Source of the DNA: Longibacter salinarum | GTDB lineage: Bacteria > Bacteroidota > Rhodothermia > Rhodothermales > Salinibacteraceae | DNA: 64,000 nt | Direction of reading: 5' to 3' | Assembly: GCF_002554795.1 (NCBI RefSeq) | Contig: NZ_PDEQ01000002.1 | Span: 124,001 to 188,000, forward strand | Shown here: piece after piece, positions 31,886 to 40,255 of the stretch | Position numbering within the stretch: position 1 is the stretch's first letter | How the letters are laid out: every line of letters starts with the position of its first letter | Translations under genes and position numbers: made by a program | The notes under the pieces: model-generated | What the model saw: only the letters and a program-made list of their open reading frames with translations | Told to the model about the DNA's origin: nothing | Databases searched by the model: none

Positions 31886-34396
31886 CTATCTGCTCCAGCC
31901 CGCGGTCTTGGGCATGTCGTGTACGACGATTGGAGCGCTGCGGCTACGATAGCGAGTCCCATCGGGGCCGATCGCGCGGAGGTGGAGGGTGTGGCGTCCC
32001 GGCGAGAGGCGCCATTGTGCGGTTTGGTAATCGACGGACAGCCGTTCGCCGTCCACGACCCAGTGGACATCGTGCCACGTGGTCGGTGCGGTGCCCTGCA
32101 GATGGATCTGCTGAAATTGATCGTGCAGCACCGGGTTGACGTGAAAGTTCATACCCGGCAGCGGATAATGAATCTGGAGTCGGTTTGTCTTCTGCCAGGC
32201 TCGTTCATCGTCGTTTCGACGGGCCTCGGCATGCGTCACACGTGGAGGAAGCGGGACGTCGTTGTCGCGCATCCACGCGTGGTATTTTTCAGGGTAGACG
32301 GTGAAAAGCCTCTGATCAACGGCATCGGCGGGCGTATCGTCTGACGCGAGCAAGCCGGATCGCCGGTCGATCGGGATTCTCCGATGCACGGTGCACGTGT
32401 CGGTTGCGGCGGGGGCAGTGCCTGGGAGGAACCATTCGGAGCGAGGGCTCGGGCAATGGGCGCCGGGACGGTTGCCGCTCGCGGGACAGACGTCGACCGA
32501 TTGCAGGCCGGCGCGAGTGGGATCGCGAAAGGCGCCGCCCGGGCCGAGGTGCGACATGATCGCGTGGAAGAGGGGGCCCGCGCCCGTGACGCCGCTCACA
32601 CGTCGCATCGGAGAACCGTCGAAATTACCTACCCACACGACGACGGTATGCGTCGGGGTAAAGCCAGCCGTCCAGTTATCCCGGTAATCCTTCGACGTGC
32701 CGGTTTTTGCGGCGACTGGAAAGGGGAATTCGAGTGGCCCGTGCCGGCCAAAAGCTTCTGCGCGGGCGAATGGATCGGCCAGGATATCCGTGATGATGCG
32801 GACGGCACCGGGTGAGAGGTCCATCGCCTTTTCAGTGCGGGGCGACACGTACAGCGTGTCTTCTTGCGCCGTCCGAGTCCAGTACACCGAGCGCAAGCCG
32901 GGAAGCATTCCGCCCCGGGCCAGGCCGGCGTATGCACGGGCGAGGTGGAGCATGCGTACTTCGCCGTTCCCAAGGGTCAGGCCGACGCCGTAGTGCTCCG
33001 GAGACCGATCGAGCGAGGTAAGGCCGACATCTTTCATCGTGGCAAGCACGTCACCAGCACCGAGCTCCTGCGCGACACGCACCGCGGGGATGTTGTAGCT
33101 GTTCGCAAGGGCCTCCCGCAGCGGCGTCGGACCGTGGAGCGTCCCGTCGTAATTCGTAGGGGTGAAGGCGCCGCCAGCTTCGGGGACGTTGAGCTCGATG
33201 TCTGGCAAGACGGAGGCCGCGGTATGCAGGCGAGCGTCGAGGGCGCGAGCGTACGTGAATGGTTTCAGAGCGCTTCCGGGCTGTCGACGCATCCGCACGC
33301 CGTCGTTCTGCCCACCAATCTCTGCGTTCCAGAAATCCGCGCTTCCGACGTACGCCCGAATGGCGCCCGTCCGATTCTCAATCACGACGGCGGCTCCGTT
33401 CGTGACTTTTTCGTTGTCGAGGCGCCGGACGTGCGAGCGAACAAGTTGCACTACCGTGTGCTGCAATCGCGCATCAAGGGTCGTGCGAACCTCGACGGGT
33501 TGAGAATGCCCGGGACCTGTGCGAGCACGATTGGGATCGTCGAGGCCACGAGTCACGCGCAACCACTCGGTAAAATGCGGGGCTCGAAAAATGTGTCGCG
33601 GCTCATTCAGGTCCAGCGGAAGCGTAGCGAGACGGTCGGCCTCGGCGCTGGAGAGATCGCCCGCGGACGCCATCGCACGAAGGACCTGCCGCTGTCGCTC
33701 ACGCGCTCGATCGAGGTGCCGGAAGGGATTATACCGCGTCGGGCTCTGCGGCAGGCCCACCAGCAGAGCCGATTCGGCCAGGGTGAGGTCGATCGCGCTC
33801 TTTCCAAAGTAGAGCTGGGCCGCCGCTTCGATGCCGTGCGCCCGGTTACCATACGACACGCGATTCAGCCAGGCTGCGAGAACGCGATCCTTTGACCATC
33901 GCAGGTCGATACGCAGGGCGAGATGCGCTTCGGCTAATTTGTCCCACCATCCGCGATGAGACGCATTGCGGATGCGCCGAGCCACCTGCATCGTGAGAGT
34001 GGAGGCCCCGCTGACGATTCGCCCCTGTGAGAGGTTGGACCAGATGGCCCGGGCGACGGCAACCGGGTCGATGCCCGGGTGACGATAGAAGCGCTGATCC
34101 TCCGTAGCGATCAGTGCGGCTCTCACGGACGGGTCGACCGCCTCCAGCGGCACGGGGCGCCCGCGACCGGCAGGCCGAATTTCGCGCAGCAACAGTCCTG
34201 ATCGATCGGTGACGTGCAGGCTGACGACGTTCGTCTGCGGGTCGGCCGTTTCAGGTAGGGGCCACGCGAGGGAGAGGAGGAGAAAGATGAGAAGACATGC
34301 TGCTACAACGCCGTATGGACGCCTGCGAGCGACGGCGCGAAGACGAACCAACCCACGGCGGAGATGTCGAGAGATGGCAGCAGGGTCGATCCTCAT
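31886..34396 (-). CDS. pbpC: Penicillin-binding protein 1C
   Basis: An 836-residue bifunctional peptidoglycan synthase. One N-terminal membrane helix (VVAACLLIFLLLSLAWPL) is followed by the GT51 glycosyltransferase domain (ATEDQRFYRHPGIDPVAVAR, GASTLTMQVARRI, WLNRVSYGNRAHGIEAAA). The transpeptidase follows, with SxxK in QPGSALKPFTYA, SYN in ALANSYNIPAVR and KTGT in AAKTGTSKDYRDNW. The C-terminal BiPBP_C-like domain (about 760-836) is the extra beta domain typical of PbpC. It polymerises and cross-links glycan strands at the inner membrane. It is 350 bp upstream of the alpha-2-macroglobulin gene, its usual genomic partner, and 61 bp downstream of queE. Confidence 0.95.
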   Translation of the reverse strand: MRIDPAAISRHLRRGLVRLRAVARRRPYGVVAACLLIFLLLSLAWPLPETADPQTNVVSLHVTDRSGLLLREIRPAGRGRPVPLEAVDPSVRAALIATEDQRFYRHPGIDPVAVARAIWSNLSQGRIVSGASTLTMQVARRIRNASHRGWWDKLAEAHLALRIDLRWSKDRVLAAWLNRVSYGNRAHGIEAAAQLYFGKSAIDLTLAESALLVGLPQSPTRYNPFRHLDRARERQRQVLRAMASAGDLSSAEADRLATLPLDLNEPRHIFRAPHFTEWLRVTRGLDDPNRARTGPGHSQPVEVRTTLDARLQHTVVQLVRSHVRRLDNEKVTNGAAVVIENRTGAIRAYVGSADFWNAEIGGQNDGVRMRRQPGSALKPFTYARALDARLHTAASVLPDIELNVPEAGGAFTPTNYDGTLHGPTPLREALANSYNIPAVRVAQELGAGDVLATMKDVGLTSLDRSPEHYGVGLTLGNGEVRMLHLARAYAGLARGGMLPGLRSVYWTRTAQEDTLYVSPRTEKAMDLSPGAVRIITDILADPFARAEAFGRHGPLEFPFPVAAKTGTSKDYRDNWTAGFTPTHTVVVWVGNFDGSPMRRVSGVTGAGPLFHAIMSHLGPGGAFRDPTRAGLQSVDVCPASGNRPGAHCPSPRSEWFLPGTAPAATDTCTVHRRIPIDRRSGLLASDDTPADAVDQRLFTVYPEKYHAWMRDNDVPLPPRVTHAEARRNDDERAWQKTNRLQIHYPLPGMNFHVNPVLHDQFQQIHLQGTAPTTWHDVHWVVDGERLSVDYQTAQWRLSPGRHTLHLRAIGPDGTRYRSRSAPIVVHDMPKTAGWSR

Positions 34397-34457
34397 GGCA
34401 CATGGGGTCGACCGTCAGGGGAGGACAGTGGTGAAAAGGCGTTCACGCAACGCAGCG

Positions 34458-35249
34458 TCATTCGACACCGAGAACCTTGTGTGTTTGAACGCTCACGCGC
34501 CAGGCAGGGTGCTGGAGTGCGAGGTTGATTGCCGAATCCTTCGCCTCCTCCAGGCGGGGTCCGTCCTCCGGCTGCAGCCACAGGAGCCGACGGAGCCCGG
34601 GACCGATCTCGTGACGGGTCGCGCGCTCGGCAAAATCGCCGTATGCATCAGGGTGATAGTCCGGCACGACCAACTTCAGTTCGTCGAATCGTTCCAGGAC
34701 GAGCTCGTCTTCTGGAAGCTTCGGGCTGCACACAATCCAGTCCGGCATCACGACGCGTTGCTCCTTGTCATCCCAGAAGGTTTCCTCGATCTTGATCGTT
34801 CCGTTCGTTTCACACGCGACCTCGTATCCCGCGTCCTGCATGGCGCGGACCAGTGTCGCGTCGAGTTGGAGAAACGGTTCGCCCCCGGTCACGACGCAGA
34901 AATCGATGGGACCGCCGGTCGTCTTCATTCGGTCGACGACCTCGGCGGCCTCTAGCGACTCGGAGCCCTCTTTCGTAAAGTCGGTGTCGCACCAGGTGGG
35001 ACAGTCGGCTCCGGTGCGTTCGGCATCCCGCGCACGGTCTTCCTCGTACCCCGTCCACATGTTGCATCCGACCATGCGCACGAAGACAGCCGGTCGCCCG
35101 GCCCAGAATCCTTCTCCCTGCACCGTCCGGAAGATCTCTTTTACCCGGTAAACGGGGTCCTGTGAACCGGACGAACTGTTGGGATGCCGTTCATCGAGGG
35201 ATGCCGGAGACGAGGGCCGTGACCCATCGCTAGACGGTGAGTCGATCAT
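34458..35249 (-). CDS. queE: 7-carboxy-7-deazaguanine synthase (radical SAM)
   Basis: A 263-residue protein when started at 35249; the upstream in-frame extension is arginine-rich and unconserved. VKEIFRTVQGEGFWAGRPAVFVR is the QueE opening. The cluster-binding region has Cys in GCNMWTG, then a 20-residue insertion, then CPTWCDTDF. This resembles the Burkholderia-type QueE with an inserted cluster loop, although the last two Cys are three residues apart. FCVVTGGEPFLQLD is the radical-SAM GGE motif. QueE makes 7-carboxy-7-deazaguanine from carboxytetrahydropterin using S-adenosylmethionine, on the way to queuosine. queF is divergent 230 bp away, supporting the assignment. Confidence 0.92.
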   Translation of the reverse strand: MIDSPSSDGSRPSSPASLDERHPNSSSGSQDPVYRVKEIFRTVQGEGFWAGRPAVFVRMVGCNMWTGYEEDRARDAERTGADCPTWCDTDFTKEGSESLEAAEVVDRMKTTGGPIDFCVVTGGEPFLQLDATLVRAMQDAGYEVACETNGTIKIEETFWDDKEQRVVMPDWIVCSPKLPEDELVLERFDELKLVVPDYHPDAYGDFAERATRHEIGPGLRRLLWLQPEDGPRLEEAKDSAINLALQHPAWRVSVQTHKVLGVE

Positions 35250-35479
35250 TGGTGTGGGGCGAAGGGGGGAGGAGCGAATCCGGACACACTTCGTTGGAGG
35301 GCGTGAAGGCGGACGGAAAACCACCGCAAGAAGCGAACCGAAGCGTGCGATGGCAGGTTTCCGTCTCATCACAACACGGGTCGGATGTGAAGCAGCAGTC
35401 GGTGGCGGTAGATCCTTGCAACCGAAGGTGGTGAAGCGACCGGCCCAAGTATTTTATTCGCTTCTATGTTACGACAAAT

Positions 35480-35980
35480 ATGAGCGCGTCAAACAACACA
35501 GATCTCGAACAGGTTTATCGGGAAATGGAGGAGGAGGCCGTGCGGCATACCCGCATTGCGCTGGAGCACATGAAGGAGTACGGCATCGAGCCGGAAGGGG
35601 AGGTGCGACCGTTCCTACCGCCATCGGAGCGCAACGAGGAGATCAAGCGTCTCCCGTACGAGCATGAGACTCGACAGGTCGTGACCTACGAAACGGAGCC
35701 CGGCGAATTTTCGGCGCTCTGCCCATTCTCGGGACTGCCCGACTTCGGCACGCTGCGCATCGAGTACGTTCCCGGTGACTGGATCGTCGAGCTGAAGAGC
35801 CTGAAGTACTACGTCGTGTCGTGGCGGCAGATTGGCGCAGCACAGGAGGATCTGACGCCGATTATCTTCCAGGATTTGATGAAGCACCTGAAGAATCCGG
35901 AGTATCTCGTCGTCGAAACGGAGTACAACGTCCGCGGCGGCATCAACACGACGTGTACGATCGACTCACGCGAGCAGTAA
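35480..35980 (+). CDS. queF: NADPH-dependent 7-cyano-7-deazaguanine reductase
   Basis: A 166-residue unimodular QueF. The nucleophile Cys lies in FSALCPFSGLPDFG, and the family motif ELKSLKYY supplies the NADPH-binding and substrate-binding residues. The C-terminus ends NVRGGINTTCTIDS. It reduces preQ0 to preQ1 with two NADPH in the cytoplasm. It is divergent from queE across 230 bp; I could not recognise a preQ1 riboswitch there. Length and motifs match the YkvM-type short form. Confidence 0.94.
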   Translation: MSASNNTDLEQVYREMEEEAVRHTRIALEHMKEYGIEPEGEVRPFLPPSERNEEIKRLPYEHETRQVVTYETEPGEFSALCPFSGLPDFGTLRIEYVPGDWIVELKSLKYYVVSWRQIGAAQEDLTPIIFQDLMKHLKNPEYLVVETEYNVRGGINTTCTIDSREQ

Positions 35981-35988
35981 AGGGCCGA

Positions 35989-36732
35989 TTACTGCCACTC
36001 GCGCATGTTGGAGGTTCCATCTGCGTTTTTCTCCGTGACATCCTGGCCCGGCGTCGGCTCATTGCTCTCGTCCGTCCGACGAATGACGCGCAGGGAGCGC
36101 CACCCGGTGTCCGTTAGAGCGACGGTTTCACGGCCTGATTTTGTTTGGTTCGTTTCGCGAAGAATGTCCGGTACGTCTCTGTAGTTGCGCTGGATATCGT
36201 CCCGGCGGGCCCAATCTTCGACATCGGTCAACTCGTATGAGTACTGCACCTCTGCAAGGGGTTGCTGGGCGCGCTGGCGGAGGGCGAAAATGGTGTCGAT
36301 CTCCGTCACCTCCGGCGTAGCGTAGCAGAAGGCCGAGCGCCACCCGCGGAACTGGTACACGGTCTTGAGAGATTTCTGGCCGTCATCCGTGAGCGTGAAC
36401 GTGTTTTTGACGAGACCGCGTTCGTCCACGATGCGATTCGAGGAGAGAAGTTCTGCGTCTTCGAGCGTCAGAAACTGACGTACGGCAACAGTAGGTCTCG
36501 TTGTGTCCGGCTCGATCAGCGTGACGGGGAAAGTTTCTCCCTGTGAAAGCGCCTGCGGGTTGATGCAGGCGTCATTGAACGCGATCAGCGACTCTGTGAT
36601 CGCATCCTCGGCGGCACTTTCAGACGGCATCGGGCGACCGCTTTCGTCCGTCGTGGTTTCCGCGCCGGAGCAGGCAACGAACAGGCCGGTGAGGCAGAGG
36701 GCACAAACAAGCGCGAGGGGGCGAATCGTCAT
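35989..36732 (-). CDS. Hypothetical lipoprotein
   Basis: A 247-residue protein with a lipoprotein signal (PLALVCALCLTGLFVAC). The rest is soluble, rich in acidic residues, with DDGQKSLKTVYQFRGWRSAFCYATPEVTEID in the middle and two spaced blocks of the form LTDDGQKSLK and LTDTGWRSLR that look like an internal repeat of a small domain. I do not recognise the family. It converges with queF (8 bp gap), and its own promoter would lie next to the heptad repeat at 36811-36873. Confidence 0.7.
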   Translation of the reverse strand: MTIRPLALVCALCLTGLFVACSGAETTTDESGRPMPSESAAEDAITESLIAFNDACINPQALSQGETFPVTLIEPDTTRPTVAVRQFLTLEDAELLSSNRIVDERGLVKNTFTLTDDGQKSLKTVYQFRGWRSAFCYATPEVTEIDTIFALRQRAQQPLAEVQYSYELTDVEDWARRDDIQRNYRDVPDILRETNQTKSGRETVALTDTGWRSLRVIRRTDESNEPTPGQDVTEKNADGTSNMREWQ

Positions 36733-36810
36733 GGATTTCGTGGCATTCGGCAGGCGAGGGTCTTCTCAAGGGTATTGCCACGCTCCGAAAAGTACAAGTC
36801 GGGGGGCGAG

Positions 36811-36873
36811 TTCAGGGTTCAGAGTTCAAGGTTCAGAGTTCAAGGTTCAGAGTTCAGGGTTCACAGTTCAGGG
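36811..36873. repeat. Nine-copy 7-bp tandem repeat (TTCAGGG family)
   Basis: Nine contiguous heptamers read TTCAGGG, TTCAGAG, TTCAAGG, TTCAGAG, TTCAAGG, TTCAGAG, TTCAGGG, TTCACAG, TTCAGGG. It lies about 80 bp upstream of the hypothetical lipoprotein gene on the minus strand, in the promoter zone. A 7-bp unit does not keep a reading frame, and no protein is encoded. Such short tandem repeats can change in copy number by slippage. Confidence 0.85.
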
Positions 36874-36920
36874 TTCGACAGGTTGCCGAATAACCTGAAG
36901 GGAGTGCCTACTGAGATATT

Positions 36921-36948
36921 AAAAAAAACGTCGCACGGCTGTGCGACG
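36921..36948 (-). terminator. Rho-independent terminator, minus strand
   Basis: CGTCGCAC and GTGCGACG form a perfect 8-bp stem with a 4-nt loop. On the minus strand the stem is followed by eight U. It ends transcripts coming from the FG-GAP lipoprotein gene whose stop is at 37092. Confidence 0.85.
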
Positions 36949-37091
36949 CTTGATCCCGTCAAAAGTGCAAGGCGGGATGAGTGTCCAACCGAACCGGAAA
37001 AGACGCGTCAGGATGGTCCTGAGATGTTACCCATGGTGCCGGGACCACGGGGGGCAGCGTTGGGGGCGTGGTTGGGCTCTAGATAATTGGC

Positions 37092-38912
37092 CTATCGGAG
37101 GTTCCAGAAGAGGAGGCCCCCGCCGTCGCCACCGCTCAGAAGCTCTGGTGCGCCGTCGCCGTCGAGGTCGGCGCGGAACGGCGCGGTTAATTTGGGCGCA
37201 TCGACCGAAAGCTCCCCATTCGCTTCAAAGGAGCCGTCGCCCGCACCACGATAGACGAAAATCCCGGCCAGTTCAGAGCCAACCAGTAGATCGAGGTGGC
37301 CGTCGCCATCGAGGTCCGTGAGGTGCGGAGCACTTCGCGCCTTCACCGAGACGCCCTCCAGGTCTTCCGTCTGCAGCGTGAAATCTGGTGCTTCGGGCGA
37401 GCCGTCGTTACGGAAGACATTGATGGTGCCGGAACCTTCGCCTACCAGCAGGTCCAGATCACCATCTCCATCGATATCGCCGAGGGATGGGACGGCATTG
37501 CTTCCCCGCGGAATGCTAACGATCGGTGTTTCGTTGACGGTGAAGGATCCCGCATCATTTTCGGCGAAGAGCAGGTCGCCATTCCACGTGCCGACGATCA
37601 TGTCCGGATCACCGTCGCCGTCGAGGTCGCCAAGTGCCGGTGCGAACCGGTAGGCGTCCGGCATGTCGATCTGGCCTCTCATCTGGAACGCAGGTGAATC
37701 CGTCGATCCGACATTTTCGATGATTCGGATCTGAGACGAAATGCCGGTCGACGGTTCGATCTTGTTCGACAGAAGAAGATCAATATCGCCATCTCCATCA
37801 ATGTCACCGGCTGCACCGACGCTCTCGTTTCCGACGTCGAGTCCGCCCACGTACTGCCGGGTCTGGAGGGTGTAATTCGAGCCGTCGTTCTCGTAGAAAT
37901 AGAGGTTGTTCGTTAGCGTTTTCGTCGCGTCGTACGCGCCGCCCAGTACTCCAACGAGTACGTCGAGGTCACCATTTTTCGTCACGTCGCCGAGGGTCGG
38001 AGCGTTGTAGCCGCTCGTACTCATCGGGTTGTTCGGCGGAAAGGGTTGAGGCGTACCGCGCAGATCCGGCGTGGCGCAGGCCCGGCCCCGATTTTCGATT
38101 AGGAGAAGGCCTGGCTCGAAAAAGTCGCCCCAGAAGAGGTCGAGGTCGCCGTCCTGATCCGGGTCGGCGAAGGCCAGAGTGTTGGCCCCGTGCAACGTGC
38201 CGATCTGGTTGACAATCTCAATGTCTTCGTACTTCTCCGTCACCAGTTCGAACATGGGCATCGTGCCCGCCTGCATTTCCTCAGAGGCTTCGTAGCGGTC
38301 GACCGTCCCATCGAGGCGACCGATGAATAGATCGAGCCGATTGTTGCAGTCCACATCGGCGACGGTCGGGATATTCTGTCGGTCGGAAAAGACCGCTTCC
38401 CCACCGGGCGTCTTCAGTGTGTCTGTGATCATCGAAAACTCGGGCTGACCGCTCGATCCGGTGTTTTCGTACATCCGGATGTAGCTGAACGGCTTCTCGG
38501 CGAGCAGATCTGCATCTCCATCGCCATCAAGATCGGCAAACCGAAACCATTCCCCGATGTCGAGCCCTTTGTAGTGATCGGTGCGCCACACAAGACGGCT
38601 ACTGTCCGCGCCCACGTCCACGCGCTCGAAGAAGCGCAGCTCGTTTGTGTCCTCCTGAAGGAAGAGGTCCTGGTCGCCGTCGTTATCGATGTCGACCAGC
38701 TGGGGCCGCGGTACGTTGAGCCCCCCGAGGAACGGGTGCTGGATGGGCGTGCCCGACGAGTCGTTGACTGCAAACGGGGATACGTCGCGCACCCAGTCGG
38801 AGCCAGAATCGCGATCGCTTGCTGCTGGAGTTCCCGTGCATCCAGCGAGCACCGGAAGAACGAGCGCGAAAACGAGGAGGAGGGCGGCGCAGTCGAGGGC
38901 GCGACGCGGCAT
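37092..38912 (-). CDS. FG-GAP/VCBS-repeat beta-propeller lipoprotein
   Basis: A 606-residue lipoprotein (signal LLLVFALVLPVLAGC). The mature part is built of many FG-GAP/VCBS repeats with the calcium-binding type motif DxDGDGDxDL, for example LGDIDGDGDLDLLVGEGSG, DLDGDGDPDMIVGTWNG and AGDIDGDGDIDLLLSN. One or more seven-bladed propellers are expected. Such proteins sit at the cell surface and often mediate adhesion or ligand binding, but no specific partner is visible. It stands alone on the minus strand between two terminators, next to two other beta-propeller genes. Confidence 0.85.
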   Translation of the reverse strand: MPRRALDCAALLLVFALVLPVLAGCTGTPAASDRDSGSDWVRDVSPFAVNDSSGTPIQHPFLGGLNVPRPQLVDIDNDGDQDLFLQEDTNELRFFERVDVGADSSRLVWRTDHYKGLDIGEWFRFADLDGDGDADLLAEKPFSYIRMYENTGSSGQPEFSMITDTLKTPGGEAVFSDRQNIPTVADVDCNNRLDLFIGRLDGTVDRYEASEEMQAGTMPMFELVTEKYEDIEIVNQIGTLHGANTLAFADPDQDGDLDLFWGDFFEPGLLLIENRGRACATPDLRGTPQPFPPNNPMSTSGYNAPTLGDVTKNGDLDVLVGVLGGAYDATKTLTNNLYFYENDGSNYTLQTRQYVGGLDVGNESVGAAGDIDGDGDIDLLLSNKIEPSTGISSQIRIIENVGSTDSPAFQMRGQIDMPDAYRFAPALGDLDGDGDPDMIVGTWNGDLLFAENDAGSFTVNETPIVSIPRGSNAVPSLGDIDGDGDLDLLVGEGSGTINVFRNDGSPEAPDFTLQTEDLEGVSVKARSAPHLTDLDGDGHLDLLVGSELAGIFVYRGAGDGSFEANGELSVDAPKLTAPFRADLDGDGAPELLSGGDGGGLLFWNLR

Positions 38913-39029
38913 AGCGGGGCGGGTTGAACAGTAAGAGTGTAGGCGATGAAACGAGGGGAGAGAGTGCCGTGGCTTTTAACAAAGCATTTCGGTCACTCTC
39001 TCCCCCTATGCTCGGTGTGCGTCCGTTCG

Positions 39030-40154
39030 TTACGGCGCAAGAGTTTGCGTCGCGTTCTGGCCACCGAAAGTGCCGATCCCCGTGGGGTTTCTTCCGGTTT
39101 CGACGACCTTCACGATCTCACGTGTTTCCGTGTCGATAACGACGACCGTGCCGCTTTGCTTATCGTCGCCTTCCGGGGCGTAAGACTCGTTCTGGTTGTT
39201 GTTCGTGACAAAGAGGTACGTGCCATCTGCTGACAGTGCAGAGCCGTGAGGCTGCGCGAGACCATTTCCAGTGATTCTCGCGATCTCCGCGCGCTCCTCT
39301 ATGTCGATCACGGCCACGGCATTGTCTCCTTTGATCGGAACGTATGCGGTCTTACCATCGGGAGAGATGACCGGGTGCCACGGCATATTTCCGACGTCGA
39401 GTGTGTCCGTGACTGTGATGTTCGCGGGGTCGGACGCGTCGAAAAACAGAAGCTGCCCTGTGACCTGTCCGCCGCCGATCAGGGTCGAACCATCCGGCGT
39501 GGAGGCAAACTGAACAAGTGTCTGGTTGTCGCCGCCGAGTCGCGTGAGGGAAATGTCGCGGGTGTCGGCATCGAGCGAGAGCAACTGATTCGTCGCAAGG
39601 CTGGCAACATAGGCGCGCTTGCCGTCGGGCGATGTGGTCAGGGCGTGCGGCCGCGGAAAGAATGTGTCGATCATTTCCAGGCTCATATCCGCTCGGTTGA
39701 TCACGCCGAGGCTCTTGGGCGGGTTCACGGCGCTCATGGAGCGTCCGACGAAGAGCAGCTCGCCCTCCGGCTGAATGGCCATCATGCCCGGCACGTCCAT
39801 GTCGGCTTGTCCGACGATCTCGTTCTCTGAATTAAATTTGAGCACCGTGTTCTCCGCGATGAGCGACAGGTACCAGAACGATCCGTCGGGTTCAGCGACA
39901 GCATGGTGGGGCTTCGCGTTCGCCGAAAAGCCAAGTTCTTGAAGGTCGATGGTGTCGATGACGTCGTGCGTGGCGGCGTCGAGCACCGTCACCGTCGCCG
40001 AGCCCTGGTTGCAGACGTACACGCGCGGAGTCACGGCGGTCGCACTCGACTCAGCGGTGTCCGTCGGGGCAGTCGACGGTTGAGCGGTAGCACAGCCGAC
40101 GAAAAAGAGGAAGACCGTAAGCCACGTCGCGGTCAGTGAGAGCAGTCGAGTCAT
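39030..40154 (-). CDS. YncE-like/YVTN beta-propeller lipoprotein
   Basis: A protein of about 374 residues started at 40154, where a lipoprotein signal begins (LTVFLFFVGC); the longer frame runs through a terminator hairpin and is not used. YVTN-type repeats are clear: RVYVCNQGSATVTVLDAATHDVID, GKRAYVASLATNQLLSLDADT, GKTAYVPIKGDNAVAVIDIEE and GTYLFVTNNNQNE. This predicts a seven-bladed propeller outside the cytoplasm. Proteins of this kind bind varied ligands and no reaction can be named. It lies 117 bp downstream of the start of the FG-GAP gene's upstream region and after the terminator at 40176-40218, so it is probably transcribed alone. Confidence 0.85.
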   Translation of the reverse strand: MTRLLSLTATWLTVFLFFVGCATAQPSTAPTDTAESSATAVTPRVYVCNQGSATVTVLDAATHDVIDTIDLQELGFSANAKPHHAVAEPDGSFWYLSLIAENTVLKFNSENEIVGQADMDVPGMMAIQPEGELLFVGRSMSAVNPPKSLGVINRADMSLEMIDTFFPRPHALTTSPDGKRAYVASLATNQLLSLDADTRDISLTRLGGDNQTLVQFASTPDGSTLIGGGQVTGQLLFFDASDPANITVTDTLDVGNMPWHPVISPDGKTAYVPIKGDNAVAVIDIEERAEIARITGNGLAQPHGSALSADGTYLFVTNNNQNESYAPEGDDKQSGTVVVIDTETREIVKVVETGRNPTGIGTFGGQNATQTLAP

Positions 40155-40175
40155 GATCCAGATATCGTAATGTGG

Positions 40176-40218
40176 AAAAACAAAAATGCCGGCGGCAGCG
40201 ATCATCGCGCCGCCGGCA
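40176..40218 (-). terminator. Strong rho-independent terminator, minus strand
   Basis: TGCCGGCGGC (40187-40196) and GCCGCCGGCA (40209-40218) form a perfect 10-bp stem. On the minus strand it is followed by UUUUUGUUUUU. It ends the choice-of-anchor B gene, whose stop codon is 38 bp upstream. Confidence 0.92.
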
Positions 40219-40255
40219 GATCCAGCAGGTGTTCAGGAAAGCGCGTGAGCAGCGG

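Noticed and set aside
32864-33895. A 343-residue open frame on the plus strand
   Set aside because: It is antisense to pbpC, whose catalytic motifs are intact on the minus strand. No protein family is recognisable.
35250-35479. preQ1 riboswitch between queE and queF
   Set aside because: I could not find the compact H-type pseudoknot with its A-rich tail. The region holds no convincing stem next to either start.
36811-36873. CRISPR array
   Set aside because: The repeat unit is 7 bp with no spacers, so it is a simple tandem repeat. No cas genes are present.
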